This document shows positions 7,091 to 11,848 of a stretch of DNA of 11,848 nucleotides, piece after piece. The notes under the pieces were generated by a model. The model worked only from the letters and a program-made list of their open reading frames with translations, was not told where the DNA came from and did not search any database. The translations under genes were made by a program, and so were the position numbers. The first letter of the stretch is position 1. Every line of letters begins with the position of its first letter. This DNA comes from Chloroflexota bacterium. Its GTDB lineage: Bacteria; Chloroflexota; Chloroflexia; Thermomicrobiales; UBA6265. The stretch is from NCBI GenBank assembly GCA_023424355.1, contig JAFAEA010000164.1, positions 1-11,848 of the forward strand, written 5' to 3'.

Positions 7091-7446
7091 TTGCAGTCAT
7101 TTTCGAAGTGATTCTGGAGAACGATGCAAACCGAAGCCGATACCTACAGATTGCTCAGGAGCTACGCCCAGAACTTGACCTCATTGATGGATTCATTTCC
7201 ATTGAACGATTTCAGTCCGTTTCTGATGATGAAAAAATGCTGTCGCTGTCATTTTGGCGAGATGAGGATGCCATTCAACAGTGGCGAACTCTGGAGAAGC
7301 ATCGCGCCGCACAGTCAGTTGGGCGGAACGAGGTTTTTCAGGATTACCGCCTGCGGATAGCGGCAGTTGTTCGAGATTACGGGATGCATCAGCGCGGCGA
7401 AGCTCCATCAGATAGCCGTGAATGGCATGGCTCCACCTCTGGCTAA
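7087..7446 (+). CDS. ABM-domain protein (antibiotic biosynthesis monooxygenase family)
   Basis: This is a 119-residue single-domain protein. The ferredoxin-like ABM fold is shown by MIAVIFEVIL at the start, LDLIDGFISIERFQS (31-44), KMLSLSFWRDEDAIQQWRTLEKHRAAQ (50-76) and FQDYRLRIAAVVRDYGM (84-100). Family members are small dimeric enzymes; some are cofactor-free oxygenases, others (IsdG/HmoA type) degrade haem. Trp66 and His72 sit where the family often has functional aromatic and His residues, but haem binding cannot be claimed from sequence. The tail (101-119) is polar and probably disordered. The start codon overlaps the P450-like stop (ATGA), so the two are co-translated and probably act in one pathway under the divergent LysR regulator. 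No terminator is visible after the stop. Confidence 0.88.
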   Translation: MIAVIFEVILENDANRSRYLQIAQELRPELDLIDGFISIERFQSVSDDEKMLSLSFWRDEDAIQQWRTLEKHRAAQSVGRNEVFQDYRLRIAAVVRDYGMHQRGEAPSDSREWHGSTSG

Positions 7447-7461
7447 CGCCCGTACAGTTGG

Positions 7462-7489
7462 CTGACATCTGTCTGAGACCACGTATACT
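7462..7489 (+). promoter_or_regulatory. candidate sigma-70-type promoter of the rnc-prs operon
   Basis: CTGACA (7462-7467) and TATACT (7484-7489) each match five of six consensus positions and are 16 bases apart. The expected start is near 7496, leaving a leader of about 38 bases. A perfect 10-bp palindrome GACATCTGTC (7464-7473) overlaps the -35. Confidence 0.6.
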
Positions 7490-7534
7490 CAAAGTCGAGA
7501 ACACTCGCTCTCACTTGAGGAAATCTCACTTTTC

Positions 7535-8302
7535 ATGACAGATTCCAGGCCCACTCCATTTCGTACGCCAAATGCCGATCTCGAGCGATTGCTATCGCAA
7601 CGACTCGGTGTGCAGTTCAGCGATCCGTATCAACTTCGCCTCGCCCTATCGCATCGTTCGGTGATCCATGAATGGACTCAGCACGGCGATATCGATGCGA
7701 TTCTCCAGAGTAACGAACGTCTGGAGTACCTCGGCGATGCCGTGCTTGGAATGGTCACCGCGGATCGACTCTATAAAAACCTGCCAGATGCCACCGAGGG
7801 TGAACTCACACGAACTCGGGTGGCGCTTGTGCGTGCCGAGACGCTGGTGAATTGGGCACACACACTCGGTGTGCCAGATGCGATCTACCTCGGCACCGGC
7901 GAAACGATTACGGATTCGCAGCGCGATCGTATTCTTGCCGGCACCATGGAAGCAATCATCGGCGCCATGTATCTGGATCAGGGGCTGGACACAGCAACCG
8001 CATTCATCAACGAATTTCTGGATAGCCAATCGGGCAGCATTGATCTGGATGAAGCGATCGCCAATCCGAAAGGTCGATTGCAGGAGGTTGTGCAGGAGCA
8101 CAAGCTGGACCAACCGCAGTACGAAATCGTGCAGGAGGATGGCCCGGATCATGCGCGCATCTTTACCATTGAAGTACTGGTGAACGGGCAATCGCTCGGC
8201 ACCGGCACCGGACGCAGCAAGCGTGAGGCCCAACAGGTTGCCGCACGTCAGGCACTTTTGGCGATTGAAACAGACGATTCAGTACTAATCAGCAAGGAGT
8301 AG
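7535..8302 (+). CDS. rnc: ribonuclease III, with one metal-site residue changed
   Basis: RNase III cuts double-stranded RNA in rRNA maturation and mRNA turnover. The 255 residues hold an N-terminal nuclease domain with the signature NERLEYLGDAVLG (60-72) and a C-terminal dsRNA-binding domain (about 176-246, ending GRSKREAQQVAARQALLAI). By alignment with E. coli, Glu64 matches Glu41, Asp68 matches Asp45, Glu90 matches Glu65 and Glu139 matches Glu117. However, ILAGTMEAIIGA (133-144) has Gly136 where the family has the metal-binding Asp (ILADT.EA.IG; Asp114 in E. coli). The codon is GGC, one base from GAC. Activity may be reduced, or the change may be a lineage variant or a sequencing error. The ribosome site GAGG (7517-7520) is 14 bases from the ATG, unusually far. 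It is the first gene of the operon with prs, three bases downstream. Confidence 0.95.
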   Translation: MTDSRPTPFRTPNADLERLLSQRLGVQFSDPYQLRLALSHRSVIHEWTQHGDIDAILQSNERLEYLGDAVLGMVTADRLYKNLPDATEGELTRTRVALVRAETLVNWAHTLGVPDAIYLGTGETITDSQRDRILAGTMEAIIGAMYLDQGLDTATAFINEFLDSQSGSIDLDEAIANPKGRLQEVVQEHKLDQPQYEIVQEDGPDHARIFTIEVLVNGQSLGTGTGRSKREAQQVAARQALLAIETDDSVLISKE

Positions 8303-8305
8303 CAC

Positions 8306-9301
8306 ATGGCGGGTCCCTGGGAGCAGATACAGGTATTTGGCGGCAACTCGAATATGCGGCTGGTGGATGATATCTGCAGCTACCTCAATATTCCCGTCGG
8401 TAAGGCAGAGGTATTCAAGTTCAGTAACGACAATACCTTCGTCCGCATCGGTGCCAGTGTGCGTCAGGATGACGTGTTTGTGGTGCAGAGTTTCACCACC
8501 CCGGTAAACGATTCGATCATGGAACTTCTCATCATGATCGATACCCTCAAGCGCGCCTCTGCTGGCCGAATCACCGCCGTAATTCCGTATTACGGTTATG
8601 GCCGCACCGATAAGAAGGATCAGCCGCGCGTGCCGATTACCGCTCGCCTGGTGGCGAAGCTCATCGTGCAGGCAGGTGCGGATCGCGTGCTCACCGTCGA
8701 TCTCCATGCCGGTCAGATCCAGGGGTTCTTTGATATTCCGGTCGATGAGATGAGCGCCATGTACCTCACCGCCCGATATTTCCAGGAAAAGCATCTGGAG
8801 AAGCCGGTGGTGGTGAGCCCCGATCTCGGCAACACAAAACGTGCCCGCAACTTTGCCGATGCATTGCAGTGCCCGCTGGCAATCATCGAAAAGCGGAGAG
8901 TGGGTAATCAGGATAAGACCGAGTTCCTCAACCTCATCGGGTCCGTCGAAGGACGGCAGGCGGTGATTGTGGATGACGAAATCGACACCGCGGGCTCTAT
9001 TACCCAGGCTGTGGATGTAGTGCTGAAGGGCGGGGCCAGCGAGGTCTATGCCAGCTGTATCCATCCGGTATTTAGCGGTCCTGCTGTCGAACGATTGCAG
9101 TCGTCACCAATTAAGGAAGTTGTCACCACCAACACGGTGCATTTGCCACCCGAGAAGCACTTCGACAAGTTGGTGGTATTGAATGTGGCCGAACTGCTTG
9201 GCGAAGCAATCCAGCGTATCCACGCTGGCGCGAGTGTTAGCACCGCGTATCGCAGCACCGATGCATTTCAGGCAAGGCTCAGCCTCGTAAACGATTTCTA
9301 G
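8306..9301 (+). CDS. prs: ribose-phosphate pyrophosphokinase (PRPP synthetase)
   Basis: The enzyme makes PRPP from ribose 5-phosphate and ATP for purine, pyrimidine, NAD, His and Trp synthesis in the cytoplasm. At 331 residues it has normal class I length. Landmarks are VRQDDVFVVQSFTTPVNDSIMELLIMIDTLKRASAGRITAVIPYYGY (52-98), the ATP loop GRTDKKDQPRVPITARLVAKL (99-119), the metal-binding DLHAGQIQGFFD (132-143), the flexible-loop region SPDLGNTKRARNFA (171-184), and the PRPP loop VDDEIDTAGS (222-231). The ATP loop reads YGRTDKK where classical enzymes read YARQDRK, and the PRPP loop has DDEIDTAGS for DDMIDTAGT. Both look like lineage variants, since catalytic acidic and basic residues remain. 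AAGGAG at the end of rnc lies six bases before the ATG, so rnc and prs are tightly coupled. Confidence 0.97.
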   Translation: MAGPWEQIQVFGGNSNMRLVDDICSYLNIPVGKAEVFKFSNDNTFVRIGASVRQDDVFVVQSFTTPVNDSIMELLIMIDTLKRASAGRITAVIPYYGYGRTDKKDQPRVPITARLVAKLIVQAGADRVLTVDLHAGQIQGFFDIPVDEMSAMYLTARYFQEKHLEKPVVVSPDLGNTKRARNFADALQCPLAIIEKRRVGNQDKTEFLNLIGSVEGRQAVIVDDEIDTAGSITQAVDVVLKGGASEVYASCIHPVFSGPAVERLQSSPIKEVVTTNTVHLPPEKHFDKLVVLNVAELLGEAIQRIHAGASVSTAYRSTDAFQARLSLVNDF

Positions 9302-9304
9302 CAC

Positions 9305-10570
9305 ATGCAGCGATCGCACCTGCGACATCGGGCCGAACGCCTCGGCCTGATCATCGGCATTGTATTGGCGTTGGCTGTGGTGGCCGTCGTCATCAATCTG
9401 GTGTTGGAGAGCGATCAGGGTCCGCTGGAACCAACGCCGCAACCAACCCTAATGCCCACCCAGGAACCAACGCAGGTCGCCACGCCTTCCACACCAGGAC
9501 CAACGTTCGAAGCAGAGCCCGAACCGGCACCGGGCAGTTTGCTGGATATGATGGGCTATGCCCCCGATCGGCTGGCAGATGATTCCCTGCCGCTTAGCGA
9601 TATCGCTCGTTACGCAGATATCGAGCGCTGGATGGAACTTCAGGGGGTCGAAATCCCGAGTGATCCAGATGATCCTGGCTGGGATTTGTGGCAATCGCAA
9701 CTGCCAGCATTGGCGTTGCCAGAGGTGCTCGCCACCCGCGGTACCGATGGTATTTGGATCGATACCTACGGCTTTGGTCTGCATAATGTGAATCAGGTAC
9801 TGGCTGTTGGTAGCGCTCCGGATTACGTGATTGTGATGCGGGGCGATTTCGATGCCGCGGCCCTCAATGCAACCTGGGCGGAAAACGGATACCAGGCTGT
9901 GCGGGTAGATAATGTAACGTACTGGTCGCTTTATCCCGGAGATTCGGTTGATCTCTCGGCGCCGGCATCACGACCGGCACTGGGGAACATGAACAATCTG
10001 GTGCTTTTGGAAGACGGTACTCTCATCGCCACATCGCGCTCGGGGCGTATGGAGCAAACCATCCGCACCATCTCTGGCGAGAATCCGGCTTTGGCCGATA
10101 ACGCAGAAATCTCATCGCTCCTCACCACGGGCGCCGCGCCTGAGAACCTTCTGACTGCTGTGATGCTCAAGGGAAATGTTCTGGAAGAAGTATCTGTGGG
10201 CCCATCGGCGCTCACCACTGCGACTCCGAGCGCTGATCTCCCCCAGGCAAGCATGATGCTTGCAGGTTTGCAGTACTCGCCGGATTCCGCCGGTAGAACC
10301 GATATGGTGATAGTGACTGTGTATGATTCCGCTGAAGGCGCGGTTCAGGCTGAGGAGCGAGTGCACCAGCAATTTGCTGCAGGTGTTTCCGATGTCACAG
10401 GTGAACCCTATGCTGCGAGAGTGACTCCCATCGCCATGCGAACGATCGCCTCGCAGGATGGCGCGCATCTTCTACTTATTCAACTGGCGCCGATGAATGG
10501 CTACGCCGATTGGCTCCAGATTCTGGAAGAGCGCGATTTTGGCTACATCATGTGGCCAAGGTTGCCATAA
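9305..10570 (+). CDS. membrane-anchored protein of unknown function, paralogue of the next gene
   Basis: I do not recognise a named family. The 421 residues consist of a short basic N-terminus, one hydrophobic segment (about 13-34, rich in Leu/Val/Ile/Ala), a Pro/Thr-rich linker (42-77) and an outward-facing globular domain. The topology is predicted as a single-pass anchor with the domain outside. The domain shares ordered blocks with the protein at 10639-11805: ENGYQAVRVDNVTYWSL (193-209) with QSGYKKLETDLGEYWSL, MNNLVLLEDGTLIATSRS (229-246) with SLNHVAILNDHTIAFSSN, and similar C-termini (YIMWPRLP / FAWVPEES). No catalytic motif or Cys is visible. It starts three bases after the prs stop without a clear ribosome site, so its translation probably depends on prs. 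It is not obviously related to nucleotide metabolism. Confidence 0.85.
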   Translation: MQRSHLRHRAERLGLIIGIVLALAVVAVVINLVLESDQGPLEPTPQPTLMPTQEPTQVATPSTPGPTFEAEPEPAPGSLLDMMGYAPDRLADDSLPLSDIARYADIERWMELQGVEIPSDPDDPGWDLWQSQLPALALPEVLATRGTDGIWIDTYGFGLHNVNQVLAVGSAPDYVIVMRGDFDAAALNATWAENGYQAVRVDNVTYWSLYPGDSVDLSAPASRPALGNMNNLVLLEDGTLIATSRSGRMEQTIRTISGENPALADNAEISSLLTTGAAPENLLTAVMLKGNVLEEVSVGPSALTTATPSADLPQASMMLAGLQYSPDSAGRTDMVIVTVYDSAEGAVQAEERVHQQFAAGVSDVTGEPYAARVTPIAMRTIASQDGAHLLLIQLAPMNGYADWLQILEERDFGYIMWPRLP

Positions 10571-10638
10571 CTTCGGAACCTGACTTGGGCAAACACCGTT
10601 AGACCAGAAGAAGCAGTTTCAGAACTCTGGAGGTTTTC

Positions 10639-11805
10639 ATGCGTCTCAATCGTCGTTCCCTCATGCTGGCCGGCAGCATGCTTCCACTTGCAACAGTTTC
10701 TCGTTCCGGTGCGCAGAGCTCAACCCCGGCCGCTTCGCCAGTGAGTGGCGACACAGATAGCCGAATGCAAACGATGCTGTCATACCTGCCCGGCGGAATA
10801 CTGGATCAAAGATTGGAAGTTACCTGGGTTGATCTTGAATCCCAGATAGCAGCACTCAGAACATCAACTGGTGATGGCATGGACCCACTCGAGTTGATTG
10901 CAAAATCGCAGTTTGGCAATATGCCTCAGTTCTTTCAGCACAGCGAAGTTCTTGGGGATCACATAGGCTTCACGACGGTAGATATTCTCCAGGCGGCAAG
11001 ATATGGTCTCCCTCCATCTTTCACGCAAGTATTTGAACTGGCCATACCTGCAGCCGATCTCATCGCGGTTTGGGAACAGTCCGGATACAAGAAGCTGGAA
11101 ACAGATCTGGGCGAATATTGGAGCCTCGGCCCGGATCTGGAGTTCGATCTCTCCCATCCGGTTCAGCGGGTGGCCATGGCGAGCCTCAACCACGTCGCCA
11201 TTCTGAACGATCACACGATCGCATTTTCGTCGAACAAACAGTTACTCGAGTGGGTGATGTCTGCAGCCGCGGGAGAGAGCCCAGGGTTGTATGCCGAACT
11301 GGAGCCCATCGCGGTTGGCGTTCCTGCCGATGCCGTTGGTGCCTGGTTTGTCGAGGGAGCGAGTGTTGAATTCACCGGTGTGGAATGGCGAGGGCCCAGC
11401 GATGAGCGCTTGGATGAAATAATCGAAAAAATGCTCGCCGATTCGGACGAAGCGGTCGGCCCAATGCCTGTAATTCGCACTGTCAGCACCGGAACCACAG
11501 CTGGTGCTTCACGACAGGAGGATCTCCATGTTGAGGATGCATCGGCCTGGATCGCGCTCGAGACCGACGAAGCCGAAATGGCCGAGCAGGCCGGCGCAGT
11601 GGTTGAATGGAGGCTTGCCAATTTCACGAGCATGCTTAACGCAGCGCCGTTCGCGGAACTTATCGGACCGGTCGAAGTCGAGGTCGTGAGCGATAGCGTT
11701 GTGCGCATCAGTGCGCGCGGTGAGGCCGCCTTGGGTGCGCGATTTCTCCAGATGATTATTAATCAGGATATTCTTCCCTTCGCGTGGGTGCCAGAGGAGA
11801 GCTAG
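10639..11805 (+). CDS. Tat-exported protein of unknown function, paralogue of the previous gene
   Basis: This 388-residue protein has a good ribosome site (GGAGG five bases before the ATG). The twin-arginine signal is at residues 3-25 (LNRRSLMLAG, ending SGAQ), followed by the linker SSTPAASPVSGD (27-38), nearly the same as that in the ScyD-like protein at the left edge. The mature domain (from about 42) aligns by eye with the membrane-anchored neighbour along its whole length: MLSYLPGGILDQRLEVTWVDLESQIAAL with MMGYAPDRLADDSLPLSDIARYADIERW, then the SGY....YWSL and NHVAILNDHTIAFSS blocks, then an acidic helix (ETDEAEMAEQAGAVVEWRLANFTSML). No Cys, His cluster or known catalytic motif is visible. 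The 68-base gap upstream has no terminator, so it may be read with the prs operon. Function unknown; a surface or binding role is only a guess. Confidence 0.85.
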   Translation: MRLNRRSLMLAGSMLPLATVSRSGAQSSTPAASPVSGDTDSRMQTMLSYLPGGILDQRLEVTWVDLESQIAALRTSTGDGMDPLELIAKSQFGNMPQFFQHSEVLGDHIGFTTVDILQAARYGLPPSFTQVFELAIPAADLIAVWEQSGYKKLETDLGEYWSLGPDLEFDLSHPVQRVAMASLNHVAILNDHTIAFSSNKQLLEWVMSAAAGESPGLYAELEPIAVGVPADAVGAWFVEGASVEFTGVEWRGPSDERLDEIIEKMLADSDEAVGPMPVIRTVSTGTTAGASRQEDLHVEDASAWIALETDEAEMAEQAGAVVEWRLANFTSMLNAAPFAELIGPVEVEVVSDSVVRISARGEAALGARFLQMIINQDILPFAWVPEES

Positions 11806-11848
11806 GTTCTTCTAGTTAAGGAGACTCGACAAAACTGCTCCGATGCTC

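Noticed and set aside
8285..9064. Open frame of 259 codons on the minus strand
   Set aside because: It is antisense to prs, which has full family homology and a good ribosome site; the frame is a shadow.
11819..11848. AAGGAG and a later ATG (11844) that might begin another gene
   Set aside because: The spacing of about 19 bases is too long and only five bases follow, so no call is possible.
1..11848. CRISPR array, transposon ends, integrase, tRNA or rRNA genes
   Set aside because: I found no spaced direct repeats, transposase or integrase motifs, or recognisable RNA gene on either strand.

Overview
The window looks like chromosomal DNA from a Chloroflexota bacterium, most likely of the Thermomicrobia/Thermomicrobiales kind. 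The reasons are several Tat-exported proteins with an Ala-Gln/Thr-Pro linker after the signal peptide, a partial protein resembling the ScyD/ScyE family, and a PRPP synthetase with a GRTDKK-type ATP loop. This is recognition from memory, not a database result. Base composition is moderately GC-rich and looks even throughout. I see no rRNA, tRNA, CRISPR array, transposase or integrase.

Left half, minus strand (1-6105). In the direction of transcription the order is: a LysR-type regulator; a Tat-exported polar amino-acid binding protein closed by a very strong terminator; a Tat-exported eight-bladed PQQ-type propeller protein with its own promoter and terminator; the permease and ATPase of a polar amino-acid ABC importer, overlapping by ATGA; and the 5' part of a Tat-exported ScyD/ScyE-like protein cut by the window edge. 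The binding protein, permease and ATPase probably form one importer even though the PQQ gene sits between them.

Centre (6098-7446). The LysR gene is divergent from a two-gene plus-strand operon: an unusually short cytochrome P450-like protein and an ABM-domain (antibiotic biosynthesis monooxygenase) protein, also joined by ATGA. A 27-bp imperfect palindrome containing a T-N11-A LysR motif covers the lysR start codon and faces this operon. This unit is the best candidate for an undescribed enzyme system in the window.

Right half, plus strand (7447-11848). A good sigma-70-type promoter leads into rnc (RNase III), prs (PRPP synthetase) and a membrane-anchored protein of unknown function, each separated by three bases. 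Next comes a Tat-exported protein that is visibly a diverged paralogue of the membrane-anchored one, so one family is present twice with two modes of export. The RNase III carries Gly where the family normally has a metal-binding Asp.

All intergenic gaps are about 220 bases or shorter and are covered by the entries below.
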